DNA from: Dysgonomonas mossii DSM 22836 | GTDB lineage: Bacteria > Bacteroidota > Bacteroidia > Bacteroidales > Dysgonomonadaceae | DNA length: 64,000 bases | NCBI RefSeq assembly: GCF_000213575.1 | Contig: NZ_GL892012.1 | Span: 42,601-106,600 of the forward strand | Direction of reading: 5' to 3' | In this document: positions 24,916 through 34,214 of the stretch, piece after piece | How the letters are laid out: each line of letters starts with the position of its first letter | How positions within the stretch are numbered: position 1 is the first letter of the stretch | The notes under the pieces: model-generated | Database searches by the model: none | Told to the model about the DNA's origin: nothing | The model's input: only the letters and a program-made list of their open reading frames with translations | Translations under genes and position numbers: made by a program

Positions 24916-27264
24916 ATGAGAAATATAAATATCAAAAAAGGAATATATACCGCTGTCTTACTGTCCTTATTGGGTAGTACAACTATGTATGCGCAAAAGG
25001 TTGACGCGCTGAAAAAAGATACGGTTGCAGTTGATGCTAAGGATGAAAAAAATATGATGCTGAATGCTAGCAGCAGTACCGGGCCTCGTACAGTAAATAT
25101 CGGATTGCCTGCCGGTGTTGCAGGAACTTCGGTTATGGAAAACGGCCTGCCTGTATCTTATTTTTACTGGCCGGTTCTTCCCACTAGAGCATGGCGACTG
25201 GATGCTTCAACTATAGGTTTCGAAACTCTTAATTTAAATCAGACAGCATTGCGTACAGGAGATGTCGGCATTTCTATCGCTACGTATGATAATCTTGGAA
25301 CAGACAGAGTTTTTGGTAATTTTGATATTACCGGAAATCATTACGGTTTGATGAAAGCTACCGGCGCTATAAGTGCTCCGATCAATAAAAATGGACTTTC
25401 TTTTGCAGCAGGATTTTATCTTAATTATGATCCCGGAACATTAGATGTGCCTTTCAAAAAGTACTATAGCGACCAAACTCAATTGTTTAAGGGAGCATTG
25501 ACTCAGAAGTATAATGGAGGCAGAGATAAGATCAGCATCATGTATAAATATATGAATACAGGAGGAATATCTTTAGGATTCAGCCCCTTTTACTATAATG
25601 GGGATGGTAGTATAAAGGAAATTCCGGGCATAAAAATCGGACGATCTTCATTCTTTGAAAAATCAGGAAAAGTATGGATGAAAGACGTATATTCCGGAAA
25701 TATGATTGAAGAAGATATGTTTGACCAAAATAAATGGAAAACGCATGAGTTATATTTAATCGGTGAAAATAAATTTGATAATAACTGGAACTTAAACTAT
25801 ACATTTAAATTAGCACAAACCAAAGGTTCTCAATTGATTCAGGTGCTGTTAGGTGCGCACGATATTACAGGTTATAATTATATGGATGGTACGCCTGTAG
25901 AAGGTAATGCGGGTATTCAACATTGGCTCTTTTCTAATCCTGAAATGACTATAAAAACTTTATCAGGTGTCTTGAATCTGAATAAAAAGACCAGCACGCA
26001 TGATTTTAATATAGGCTTAATGGGTGCTATGTATAATCCGGGAGAATACTATACAAAAACCTCGACATATTATACAGACGTAAAAGAGAACCCATCTAAA
26101 GTTGTTGATAACTCTAATCAGATATTTCAATTCGATCAATACGGCCAAATCAAAAGCATTGTAGGGAATGAAATGTACAATATCGGAACAGAGTACGATA
26201 GTGGATATGAAAGAAAGTTGGCATTATATTTCTCTGATAAATGGAATATAAATTCCAAATTTAATGTAGGATATGGTGCGAGAGTAGAATGGCAAAAAGT
26301 TAAAGGTACTTATGCGCCTAGATATAGCAAGACAGGAGATCTTCTGGCAGTAACAGCACGTAATGCAGATGGAACTTTGTCGAAAGACAAATCTAAGTAT
26401 AAAGCAATAAATGATGATTACTTGAATCTTGTTTTTAATACTGATGCTCTTTATAAACTGACAAATAACTTTGGGTTACTAGCAGAGGCTGGATATAATA
26501 GGCAATCTCCTCACTTGGAGAGCTATGCAGGACAATATGAGGTGGAAGCCAAACAAAATACAGTATTGAGTGGCGGTTTAGGTCTGTACTTCAATCACCC
26601 GCTGGTAGAGTTGGTTTCGAAAGGTACTTTCATCAGTAAAAATAATTATGTTGGGCGTATGGACTTGAAATTAGGAAATGAAAGTGCTAATACGGTTATT
26701 TACTACGACATTCAAACGCTAGGATGGACAACAGACTTTATGTTTACGCCGTTTAAGTTTTTCGATAATTCTCTAAAAAACTTTAACCTTCACTTTTTAG
26801 TTACATTACAAGACCCTGTTTACAAAAACTATTCGATCAATCCTAAGTTCCCAAGTGGAGCGATGCTTCCGGAGCCTGTAAAATTTGACGATAAAAATGT
26901 ACTTGTAGTTTCTAAATTTTTACTCGAGATCGATCCTAGCTATTCGTTTGGAATAGATAAGAATACAAATGCAAGAATTTGGTTAAGTGGACGTTATTAT
27001 AGTAAGCAGTATGCTAATTTGCCAAATAACTTATATTATAAAGGACATTGGGAAACATTTGGTGGTTTGAATATAAACTACAAAGGACACTTCGATTTTT
27101 ATGCCAATTTTGTAAACTTGCTTAACCAAGAAGGTATCGGTGGTACAATCGGAGGAACAGACCTTTATAATCAAGAGCAGGCGAATGCAGTTGCCGGAAC
27201 TATACAGGGTGCGACTTATATTCGTCCGTTTACAGCAGAATTTGGTATTAAATACAGATTTTAA
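24916..27264 (+). CDS. Outer-membrane beta-barrel, TonB-dependent-receptor-like, of a glycan locus
   Basis: Probable outer-membrane transporter for an oligosaccharide later cut by the neighbouring GH3 enzymes. A signal peptide (about residues 1-27, ending MYAQ) is followed by a short plug-like region (VNIGLPAGVAGTSVMENGLPV, about residues 53-75, split by Gly). A long run of alternating beta strands ends in EFGIKYRF with a terminal Phe. The region before the barrel is much shorter than a full plug, there is no CarboxypepD domain, and no SusD gene accompanies it. At 782 residues it is normal in total length. It is followed 25 bp later by a GH3 gene. Confidence 0.75.
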   Translation: MRNINIKKGIYTAVLLSLLGSTTMYAQKVDALKKDTVAVDAKDEKNMMLNASSSTGPRTVNIGLPAGVAGTSVMENGLPVSYFYWPVLPTRAWRLDASTIGFETLNLNQTALRTGDVGISIATYDNLGTDRVFGNFDITGNHYGLMKATGAISAPINKNGLSFAAGFYLNYDPGTLDVPFKKYYSDQTQLFKGALTQKYNGGRDKISIMYKYMNTGGISLGFSPFYYNGDGSIKEIPGIKIGRSSFFEKSGKVWMKDVYSGNMIEEDMFDQNKWKTHELYLIGENKFDNNWNLNYTFKLAQTKGSQLIQVLLGAHDITGYNYMDGTPVEGNAGIQHWLFSNPEMTIKTLSGVLNLNKKTSTHDFNIGLMGAMYNPGEYYTKTSTYYTDVKENPSKVVDNSNQIFQFDQYGQIKSIVGNEMYNIGTEYDSGYERKLALYFSDKWNINSKFNVGYGARVEWQKVKGTYAPRYSKTGDLLAVTARNADGTLSKDKSKYKAINDDYLNLVFNTDALYKLTNNFGLLAEAGYNRQSPHLESYAGQYEVEAKQNTVLSGGLGLYFNHPLVELVSKGTFISKNNYVGRMDLKLGNESANTVIYYDIQTLGWTTDFMFTPFKFFDNSLKNFNLHFLVTLQDPVYKNYSINPKFPSGAMLPEPVKFDDKNVLVVSKFLLEIDPSYSFGIDKNTNARIWLSGRYYSKQYANLPNNLYYKGHWETFGGLNINYKGHFDFYANFVNLLNQEGIGGTIGGTDLYNQEQANAVAGTIQGATYIRPFTAEFGIKYRF

Positions 27265-27289
27265 TATAATATTTTAATAAATAGAGATT

Positions 27290-29563
27290 ATGAGAAAAGT
27301 TTTATTATTAGCTCTTTGGGGACTATCCTTATGTGTGTATAGTCAAAACAAAGGTGATGCAAAGATGAATCAGTTTATAGATAATCTGATGCAGCAAATG
27401 ACGTTTGAAGAGAAAGTGGGGCAGTTAAATCTTGCTGCATCACCTGCTCTGATGACAGGTACTACTTTTACAGAAAATATAAATGAAAAGCTGACAAAAA
27501 GCCAACTCGGAGCTTTCCTGAATGTTATAAGCCCCGAAGAACAGAAAAAGGCTCAGGAAATAGTGACTACCCAAACACGCATGAAGATTCCTCTTCTTTT
27601 TGGATTGGATGTTATTCATGGCTACAAAACTATTTTCCCTATTCCGTTAGCGCTTGCATGTACATGGGATCCGGCTTTAATTGAGAAAACTGCACGTAGA
27701 GCTATTGTAGAAGCTACCAGTACAGGTATAAACTGGGTATATTCTCCAATGGTAGATATATCTCGCGATCCGCGTTGGGGACGTGTGGCTGAAGGTGCAG
27801 GAGAAGATCCGTATCTTGGCGGACTTGTAGCAAAAGCAATGATCAGAGGTATTCAGGGTGACGATCTTAGTGCTGATAATACAGCGATGGCATGCGTTAA
27901 GCACTTTGCTCTATATGGAGCATCGGAAGCAGGTAAAGATTATAATACAGTGGATATGAGTAGGGTTCAGATGTTTAACTACTACATGGAGCCATATAAA
28001 GCAGCCGTAGAAGCCGGAACAGGAAGCTTGATGACATCTTTCAACTTGGTAGAAGGAATTCCTGCTACAGGAAACAAATGGTTGCTAACAGATGTGTTGA
28101 GAAAGCAATGGGGCTTTGATGGCTTTATTGTTACTGACTTCACATCTCTCAACGAAATGATAGATCATGGTATGGGAGATCTGGAAACAGTAACAGGCTT
28201 AGCTCTAAATGCAGGAGTAGATATGGATATGGCCGGAGAAGCTTTCTTGACTAAGTTAGCCGGATTAGTGAAAAAAGGAGTTGTAAAACAAGCAGATATA
28301 GACGCAGCTTGTAGAAGAGTACTAGAAGCTAAATATAAACTAGGTTTGTTTGAAGACCCTTTCCGCTATTTGAAGCGTGTAGGAGAGCCATTGGTGACAC
28401 CAGAATCGAGAGCTTTGGCTCGTGAAGCTGCCAGACAATCTACAGTTTTACTGAAGAATGCAAACCAAACTTTACCTTTGCAGAAAAAAGGGAAAATTGC
28501 ATTGGTAGGTCCTCTTATGGACTCGCAATATGATATGATGGGTACATGGGCACTTACTGCCGATAAGAAATATTCGATAACACTAAAAGAAGGGATTAAA
28601 AATGCAGTGGGTGATAATGCTACTGTACTATATGCAAAAGGAGCAAATATAGTTGATGATGAATTTATTTTTGATAAGTCAAATTTCTATGGTTTCCCTT
28701 TCGTTTCCAAAGATCCTAAATCTCCCGAAGAACTGCTAAAAGAAGCTGTTGAAGTTGCAAAACAGTCTGACGTCGTAGTTGTTGCTTTAGGTGAAGGCAA
28801 TAGCCAAAGTGGAGAATCGGCATCAAGAACAAATATTGATCTTTTCGAAAACCAAAAAACATTGCTTAAAGAGCTTGTGAAAACAGGTAAGCCTGTAGTA
28901 TTAGTATTGTTTAACGGACGCCCTCTTACACTAACTTGGGAAGATGAGAATTGTGCTGCTATCGTAGAGGCTTGGGCTCCGGGTAGTGAAGCGGGTAATG
29001 CTGTAGCTGATATCTTATTTGGCGATTACAATCCATCGGGTAAGATAACGATGACTTTCCCTCGCTCAGTTGGGCAGATTCCGATCTATTATAACTATCT
29101 GAATACAGGTAGACCTTATGTAAAAGACGGGCCTCATAAGTTTAAAGCAAATTATATTGATGAGGTTAATGAGCCGCTTTATCCATTCGGATACGGACTT
29201 AGCTATACTACTTTCGAATATGGCGATGTTAAGCTCAACTCAAATAAGATGAATGAGAACGGAAGTGTAGAGGCTAGTGTAACTGTATCGAATACAGGAA
29301 ATAAAGATGGAAATGAAATCGTACAGTTATATATCAGAGATGAGGTTGCCAGTATTTCAAGACCGGTGAAAGAACTGAAAGGTTTTGAGAAAATATTCCT
29401 CAAAGCAGGCGAAACAAAAACAGTTAAGTTTACAATAACTGCCGATCAGTTGAAATTTTACAATAATAATATAGATTATGTTTGTGAGCCGGGTATGTTT
29501 GAAGTCATGATTGGAAAGAATAGCCAAGATGTAAAATCAAGTAAATTCGAGTTGGTGAAATAA
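27290..29563 (+). CDS. bglX: Glycoside hydrolase family 3 beta-glucosidase (BglX-like)
   Basis: Periplasmic GH3 enzyme. Signal peptide about residues 1-18 (LLLALWGLSLCVYSQ). Barrel domain: QQMTFEEKVGQLNL, GLDVIHGYKTIFPIPLA, SPMVDISRDPRWGRVAEGAGEDPYL (split by conserved Gly), VKHFALYGASEAGKDYN, and the nucleophile Asp in IVTDFTSLNEM. Second domain: VVVALGEGNSQSGESASR and APGSEAGNAVADILFGDYNPSG. The C-terminal fibronectin-III-like domain begins at YGLSYTTFEYGDV. It is close in plan to BglX and distinct from the divergent GH3 of this locus, so the two may act on different linkages. A bidirectional terminator follows. Confidence 0.92.
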   Translation: MRKVLLLALWGLSLCVYSQNKGDAKMNQFIDNLMQQMTFEEKVGQLNLAASPALMTGTTFTENINEKLTKSQLGAFLNVISPEEQKKAQEIVTTQTRMKIPLLFGLDVIHGYKTIFPIPLALACTWDPALIEKTARRAIVEATSTGINWVYSPMVDISRDPRWGRVAEGAGEDPYLGGLVAKAMIRGIQGDDLSADNTAMACVKHFALYGASEAGKDYNTVDMSRVQMFNYYMEPYKAAVEAGTGSLMTSFNLVEGIPATGNKWLLTDVLRKQWGFDGFIVTDFTSLNEMIDHGMGDLETVTGLALNAGVDMDMAGEAFLTKLAGLVKKGVVKQADIDAACRRVLEAKYKLGLFEDPFRYLKRVGEPLVTPESRALAREAARQSTVLLKNANQTLPLQKKGKIALVGPLMDSQYDMMGTWALTADKKYSITLKEGIKNAVGDNATVLYAKGANIVDDEFIFDKSNFYGFPFVSKDPKSPEELLKEAVEVAKQSDVVVVALGEGNSQSGESASRTNIDLFENQKTLLKELVKTGKPVVLVLFNGRPLTLTWEDENCAAIVEAWAPGSEAGNAVADILFGDYNPSGKITMTFPRSVGQIPIYYNYLNTGRPYVKDGPHKFKANYIDEVNEPLYPFGYGLSYTTFEYGDVKLNSNKMNENGSVEASVTVSNTGNKDGNEIVQLYIRDEVASISRPVKELKGFEKIFLKAGETKTVKFTITADQLKFYNNNIDYVCEPGMFEVMIGKNSQDVKSSKFELVK

Positions 29564-29600
29564 TCGATTCTCTTAAATATTATATACTAATTATAAAAGA

Positions 29601-29635
29601 AAAACACCTTCGGATGAATAGTCCGAAGGTGTTTT
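29601..29635. terminator. Bidirectional terminator
   Basis: AAAACACCTTCGGA / TCCGAAGGTGTTTT, a 14-bp perfect stem with a 7-nt loop and A/T tails on both sides. It separates the GH3 stop from the convergent lipoprotein stop. Confidence 0.9.
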
Positions 29636-29639
29636 ATTA

Positions 29640-29969
29640 TTATTTTGAGGTATCAGAGGACGGGGATGGAGATGGTCTGTTCTCAAACTCATACTTGTTT
29701 AACCATACTTTATTCCACCCCAACAGTTTGCCATCCACAAACCTGAGTTTATATATTCCTTCATCAAACGCTTTATAGCCCCAGACTATGACATTGTCCT
29801 TAGCTTCCACTACTTCATATTGATCTCCCATAATAGAGACAATTTGTTGTTGAGACATTCCTATGCTAATATTCCTGATGTTTTTATCTGCATTTTTCAT
29901 GCTATTGTATGTGCTACATGAAAACAGGAGCATGCTGAAAGTAATTAAAAGTAATAGTTTTTTAGCCAT
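29640..29969 (-). CDS. Small lipoprotein, BamE/SmpA-like fold
   Basis: Lipoprotein of 109 residues: MAKKLLLLITFSMLLFSC gives a lipobox LFSC with Cys18. The mature part (NISIGMSQQQIVSIMGDQYEVV ... VWGYKAF ... LRFVDGKLLGWNKVW) has the helix-then-three-strand layout of SmpA/OmlA (BamE-like) domains. The tail is Ser/Pro-rich. BamE proper belongs to the barrel assembly machine, but many Bacteroidetes paralogues have no known role, so only the fold is suggested. It is convergent with the GH3 gene and precedes the pgk terminator, so it is monocistronic. Confidence 0.7.
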   Translation of the reverse strand: MAKKLLLLITFSMLLFSCSTYNSMKNADKNIRNISIGMSQQQIVSIMGDQYEVVEAKDNVIVWGYKAFDEGIYKLRFVDGKLLGWNKVWLNKYEFENRPSPSPSSDTSK

Positions 29970-30005
29970 GGCATTTGTTTTGATTATTTTAGAATAAAGA
30001 TAAAA

Positions 30006-30033
30006 AAAGTCCGTATAATATTATACGGACTTT
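30006..30033 (-). terminator. Terminator of pgk
   Basis: Perfect 28-bp palindrome with arms AAAGTCCGTATAAT; on the minus strand it is followed by a T-run. It lies 27 bp past the pgk stop. Confidence 0.9.
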
Positions 30034-30060
30034 ACATATTTTATTTGATTAATTAAAATC

Positions 30061-31323
30061 TTAGTATCCTCTGATAGCTTTGATTCCCGGAAGAACTTTG
30101 CCTTCGATGAATTCAAGTAGAGCACCACCACCTGTAGAAACATAAGATACCTCATCTGCAAGGTTGAACTTATTTACAGCAGCAACAGAGTCACCACCAC
30201 CTACAAGAGAGAAAGCTCCTGCTTTAGTCGCAGCAGCAACAGCTTCAGCAGTTACTTTTGTTCCTTGAGCGAAGTTGTCAAACTCGAATACACCTACAGG
30301 ACCATTCCAAAGAATAGTTTTTGAAGCCATAAGTACATCTGCAATTTCTTTTTCGCCTTTAGGGCCTATATCTAATCCCATCCATCCGTCAGGGATAGCG
30401 TTAGCTTCTGATATTTCAGTATTAGCGTCGTTGCTGAAAGCATCGGCTATTTTAGCATCACTTGCTATTACTAATTGTACGCCATTCGCTTTAGCTTTGG
30501 CTACAATTTCGTTAGCTAGGTCTAGCTTGTCATTTTCTACAAGAGAATTTCCGATCTTACCACCTGCTGCTTTGATGAAAGTAAATGCCATACCACCACC
30601 AATAACAAGATTGTTTACTTTATCCAATAGGTTTTCAATGATGTCGATTTTTGAAGAAACCTTAGCACCACCAATAATAGCAGTAAACGGACGTGCTGTA
30701 TCTTTCAATACTTTTTCTACAGCGTCAATTTCTTTCTGCATTAGGTAACCAAACATTTTGTGTTCAGCATCGAAGTAATCTGCAATAAGAGCGGTCGAAG
30801 CATGTGCACGGTGAGCTGTACCAAAAGCATCGTTTACATAAACATCGGCATAAGAAGCAAGTGTTTTAGTGAACTCTTTTTGGCTTTCTTTTATAGCTTT
30901 TTTTGCAGTAGCTTTTTCTTCATCGCTTGCATCTTCTGCCAAACCACGAGGCTTGCCTTCTTCTTCGGCATAGAAGCGAAGATTTTCAAGTAATAATGCT
31001 TCTCCCGGTTGAAGGGCAGCAGCTTTTACTCCGGCATCTTCACCTACACAATCGTTTGCAAACTGTACATCTACACCAAGAAGTTTAGATACGTGAGCAA
31101 GGATATGTTTCAATGAATATTTTTCTTCTACTCCTTTTGGACGGCCAAGGTGAGATGCTATAATTGGGCTACCACCATCAGCTACGATCTTTTTTAGGGT
31201 AGGCATAGCCGCACGAATACGAGTGTCATCTGTGATGTTGAATTGTGCATCTAGAGGCACATTGAAATCAACTCGTACAAAGACTTTTTTGCCTGCAAAG
31301 TTGAATTTGTCAATTGTAATCAT
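30061..31323 (-). CDS. pgk: Phosphoglycerate kinase
   Basis: Glycolytic enzyme converting 1,3-bisphosphoglycerate and ADP to 3-phosphoglycerate and ATP. Motifs: [13 protein letters not shown] (about residues 14-26), HLGRPKG for 3-PG binding, [29 protein letters not shown], the hinge [19 protein letters not shown], and the C-terminal nucleotide loop [13 protein letters not shown]. An insertion of acidic and Lys-rich residues after [14 protein letters not shown] is common in Bacteroidetes. At 420 residues the length is as expected. Flanked by its own promoter-like box and a strong terminator. Confidence 0.97.
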   Translation of the reverse strand: MITIDKFNFAGKKVFVRVDFNVPLDAQFNITDDTRIRAAMPTLKKIVADGGSPIIASHLGRPKGVEEKYSLKHILAHVSKLLGVDVQFANDCVGEDAGVKAAALQPGEALLLENLRFYAEEEGKPRGLAEDASDEEKATAKKAIKESQKEFTKTLASYADVYVNDAFGTAHRAHASTALIADYFDAEHKMFGYLMQKEIDAVEKVLKDTARPFTAIIGGAKVSSKIDIIENLLDKVNNLVIGGGMAFTFIKAAGGKIGNSLVENDKLDLANEIVAKAKANGVQLVIASDAKIADAFSNDANTEISEANAIPDGWMGLDIGPKGEKEIADVLMASKTILWNGPVGVFEFDNFAQGTKVTAEAVAAATKAGAFSLVGGGDSVAAVNKFNLADEVSYVSTGGGALLEFIEGKVLPGIKAIRGY

Positions 31324-31404
31324 GATTTGTTTTAGTTAAATATAAATAATATTACTGATTATCAATGTTTTGTTGGGGGCTGCCGCCCATTTTAAAAAGT
31401 GATA

Positions 31405-31412
31405 CAAATATA
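31405..31412 (-). promoter_or_regulatory. Putative -7 box of pgk
   Basis: TATATTTG on the minus strand fits TAnnTTTG, 82 bp before the pgk start. The leader between holds a short G-rich hairpin (GGCGGCAGCC). Confidence 0.5.
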
Positions 31413-31530
31413 CTAAATTCTGTGAGAGATATTTTATGAAAAAATGAAATTATAGTAAAATTTGACAGAATATTAATTTAACCCGAAGATTTGTTAATCC
31501 GAGTTTGCAAAAAAGATAAAACTTTAGTTC

Positions 31531-31558
31531 ACTCATTTTATAGGTGATTAAAATGAGT
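31531..31558. repeat. Inverted repeat in the pgk-moxR gap
   Basis: ACTCATTTTA and TAAAATGAGT form a perfect 10-bp inverted repeat with an 8-nt spacer. It is either an operator or a weak hairpin; no T-run follows. Apart from promoter-like boxes, nothing else was recognised in 31324-31879. Confidence 0.4.
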
Positions 31559-31820
31559 ATGTACTTCTCTATTCTCTATATTATATTTTTAAGATTAAAG
31601 GGTAAATCTTTCGCTTGGCTATAGTTCTTTTTGTACAATGCGTATCCGAAGATAATCTTTTCATAGTGTTATGATTGTTAGACTATAATTAAAGAATGGA
31701 AATATAAAAAATTGATTTATGTTATATCTGCTTTTTGATATTTATTTCTAGGCCTTTAAATACTTCATTCTGCTTAATTTTTTTTAACTCCGAATTATCG
31801 CTTTTAAGATTTAACATTTC

Positions 31821-31828
31821 TATTTTTG
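31821..31828 (+). promoter_or_regulatory. Putative -7 box of the Bat operon
   Basis: TATTTTTG fits TAnnTTTG, about 50 bp before the moxR start. No clear -33. Confidence 0.4.
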
Positions 31829-31879
31829 TCGTGCTTACTAAAAATGAAGATCAATATAAACTCAAAATAGAAGAAAAAT

Positions 31880-32872
31880 ATGGCACATGTTGATATTCGG
31901 GAGCTTACCGAAAGAATTCAAAGCAAAAGTTCATTCGTCGAATCACTCACAATGGGAATGGATCGGGTTATTGTGGGCCAAAAGCATCTGGTAGAGTCGT
32001 TGCTTATCGGTCTGCTCGCTGATGGACATATATTGCTGGAAGGTGTTCCCGGTCTCGCAAAAACGTTGGCAATAAAGTCTTTGGCGTCACTTATCGATGC
32101 TAAATATAGTCGTATTCAGTTTACTCCCGATTTGCTTCCGGCCGATGTGGTGGGAACAATGATCTATAGCCAGAAAACTGAAGAATTCTTAGTGAAACAT
32201 GGGCCTGTATTCTCTAACTTTGTATTAGCCGATGAAATTAACCGTGCTCCGGCAAAAGTGCAAAGTGCTTTGCTTGAGGCTATGCAAGAGCGTCAGGTTA
32301 CTATCGGAGAGAAAACCTACAAGTTGCCGTCTCCTTTCCTTGTAATGGCTACACAGAACCCTATTGAGCAGGAAGGTACTTATCCGCTTCCTGAAGCTCA
32401 GGTTGACCGTTTCATGCTGAAGGTGGTGATTAACTATCCGAAGAAAGAAGAAGAAAAATTGATCCTCAGGAACAACCTCGCCGGAGATTATGGTAAGCTT
32501 CAGCCGGTAATGAAAGCCGAAGAAATCATAAGTGCCCGTGAAGTGGTACGTGATGTTTATTTGGACGAAAAAATTGAAAAATATATTGTAGATATAGTAT
32601 TTGCTACTCGTTTCCCTGAAGATAACGGACTGGCATCTTTGAAAGGTATGATCGGGTTCGGAGCTTCTCCACGTGCATCTATCAGCCTTGCTCTTGCTTC
32701 AAGAGCTTATGCTTTTATCAAACGCAGAGGATATGTGATACCGGAAGATATACGTGCTGTATGTCATGATGTATTGCGTCACCGTATTGGTTTGACATAC
32801 GAGGCTGAGGCAAATAATACTACATCTGATGAAATAATAAGTGAAATCTTAAATAAGATTGAAGTTCCGTAA
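31880..32872 (+). CDS. MoxR family AAA+ ATPase, first gene of the aerotolerance operon
   Basis: Chaperone-like ATPase thought to remodel or load metal ions into the VWA proteins encoded downstream. Walker A is GVPGLAKT (about residues 55-62), Walker B is FVLADEINRAPAKVQSALLE, sensor 1 is ATQNPIEQEGTYPLPEAQ, and the arginine finger and sensor 2 lie in EAQVDRFMLK and GASPRASISLALAS. At 330 residues it is a normal MoxR. It opens the run moxR-DUF58-(353 aa)-batA-batB-batC-batD-batD-batE, with a four-helix-bundle gene inserted after it. Confidence 0.93.
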   Translation: MAHVDIRELTERIQSKSSFVESLTMGMDRVIVGQKHLVESLLIGLLADGHILLEGVPGLAKTLAIKSLASLIDAKYSRIQFTPDLLPADVVGTMIYSQKTEEFLVKHGPVFSNFVLADEINRAPAKVQSALLEAMQERQVTIGEKTYKLPSPFLVMATQNPIEQEGTYPLPEAQVDRFMLKVVINYPKKEEEKLILRNNLAGDYGKLQPVMKAEEIISAREVVRDVYLDEKIEKYIVDIVFATRFPEDNGLASLKGMIGFGASPRASISLALASRAYAFIKRRGYVIPEDIRAVCHDVLRHRIGLTYEAEANNTTSDEIISEILNKIEVP

Positions 32873-32886
32873 TTGATCACGGTCAA

Positions 32887-32909
32887 CAGTTAACAGAGAG
32901 CAGTTAGCA
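32887..32909. repeat. Left inverted repeat flanking the four-helix-bundle gene
   Basis: CAGTTAACAG, 4 nt, CAGTTAGCA. The same design recurs inverted at 33286-33315. Confidence 0.6.
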
Positions 32910-32924
32910 ATGTAATAAACTGAA

Positions 32925-33281
32925 ATGATAACAAACAGTCTTGTATATGAAAAAGCTTATTCTTTTGCAATAAGAATTGTAAATGCTTATAAGTTCTTAA
33001 AAGATAAACAAGAGTTTGTTCTATCAAAACAACTGTTGAGAGCAGGAACTTCTGTCGGAGCTAATATAGCAGAAGCCAACGGCGCTATTTCGGATTCGGA
33101 TTTTTCAGCTAAAATCAGTATAGCATATAAGGAAATATTGGAGACTAAATATTGGCTTTCTTTACTTAAAGATACCGGATATATTTCTCCTGATACTTTT
33201 AATGATGTGCATGAAAATGCTGATGAAATAGCTAAAATGTTATACTCTATATTAAAGATAACTCGAATAAATAAAATTTAA
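32925..33281 (+). CDS. Four-helix bundle protein (23S rRNA IVS-type family)
   Basis: Small all-helical protein of the TIGR02436 / S23 family, first known from intervening sequences in 23S rRNA genes and now found widely as stray genes in Bacteroidetes. At 118 residues it shows the family sequence YEKAYSFAIRIVNAYKFL at the start, then VLSKQLLRAGTSVGANIAEA (split at Gly), SDSDFSAKISIAYKEILE and TKYWLSLLKDTGYI. It has no enzyme motif; binding of RNA or protein is the usual guess. It interrupts the otherwise tight moxR-DUF58 pair and is flanked by inverted repeats, so it looks like an inserted cassette. Confidence 0.9.
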   Translation: MITNSLVYEKAYSFAIRIVNAYKFLKDKQEFVLSKQLLRAGTSVGANIAEANGAISDSDFSAKISIAYKEILETKYWLSLLKDTGYISPDTFNDVHENADEIAKMLYSILKITRINKI

Positions 33282-33285
33282 TAAT

Positions 33286-33315
33286 TGTTGACTGTTAACT
33301 GATAACTGTTAACTG
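33286..33315. repeat. Right inverted repeat flanking the four-helix-bundle gene
   Basis: Reverse complement reads CAGTTAACAG, TTAT, CAGTTAACAG, then TCAACA, matching the left repeat (CAGTTAACAG-4 nt-CAGTTAGCA). It ends 6 bp before the DUF58 start, within its translation initiation region. Confidence 0.6.
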
Positions 33316-33321
33316 AACAAG

Positions 33322-34191
33322 ATGGAAACAAGCGAATTATTAAAGAAAGTACGTCAGATAGAGATTAAAACCCGTGGATTATCCCGCAATATTTTTGCCG
33401 GTCAGTATCACTCTGCTTTTAAGGGGCGTGGTATGGCTTTTTCAGAAGTGCGAGAATATCAGTATGGAGACGATATCCGCGATATAGACTGGAATGTAAC
33501 AGCACGATACAACAAGCCTTATGTGAAGGTCTTCGAAGAAGAAAGGGAGCTTACCGTTATGTTGCTTGTCGATGTTTCTGCCAGTCAGGATTTTGGTACA
33601 CACCTTTCTGTGAAGAGAGATGTCGTAACCGAAATTGCTGCTACTCTGGCCTTTTCTGCTATACAAAATAACGATAAGATCGGAGTAATCTTTTTTTCTG
33701 ATAAGATCGAAAAATTCATCCCTCCAAAGAAAGGGAAGAAACATATTCTGTACATTATCCGCGAATTGATCAACTTTCAGGCAGAAAGTCCCAAAACTGA
33801 TATGGGAATGGCTCTGAAATTTTTGACGAATGCTATAAAAAAGAGGTGTACAACCTTTATGATATCCGACTTTATTGATGTCAAAGATTACTACAATGCG
33901 CTCACGATAGCAAACCGTAAACACGATATTGTTGCGTTGCAGGTATATGATTCTCTCGAAACTCAGTTGCCTAGCGTTGGTCTTATGAAGATACTGGATG
34001 CAGAAACAGGAAGCGAACATTGGATCGACACATCGTCTCGTAAGGTAAGGCAGACGTATAAAGATTGGTGGCAGAAGCAACAGGATAATATGCAGACCTC
34101 ATTCAATCGCAGCAAGGTGGACAGTGTATCGGTACGTACCGATGAAGATTATGTGAAAGCATTGTTGGCTTTATTTAAAAAGAGAAGTTGA
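33322..34191 (+). CDS. DUF58 domain protein of the Bat operon
   Basis: VWA-like cytoplasmic protein. The DUF58 signature is FKGRGMAFSEVREYQYGDDI followed by RDIDWNVTARYNKPYVKVFEE. Next comes a VWA-like fold with LLVDVSASQDFG (an incomplete MIDAS, DxSxS) near residues 83-94 and TFMISDFIDVKDYY further on. At 289 residues, with no membrane segments, it is the standard short form. It likely works with the MoxR ATPase. Its start is 6 bp from the inserted repeat; in a typical operon it would follow moxR directly. Confidence 0.9.
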   Translation: METSELLKKVRQIEIKTRGLSRNIFAGQYHSAFKGRGMAFSEVREYQYGDDIRDIDWNVTARYNKPYVKVFEEERELTVMLLVDVSASQDFGTHLSVKRDVVTEIAATLAFSAIQNNDKIGVIFFSDKIEKFIPPKKGKKHILYIIRELINFQAESPKTDMGMALKFLTNAIKKRCTTFMISDFIDVKDYYNALTIANRKHDIVALQVYDSLETQLPSVGLMKILDAETGSEHWIDTSSRKVRQTYKDWWQKQQDNMQTSFNRSKVDSVSVRTDEDYVKALLALFKKRS

Positions 34192-34214
34192 AAATAAAAT
34201 CGATACATTGATAT

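Noticed and set aside
33442..34080. Minus-strand open frame over the DUF58 gene
   Set aside because: Cys/Phe/Ile-rich antisense shadow of a gene with a clear DUF58 signature.
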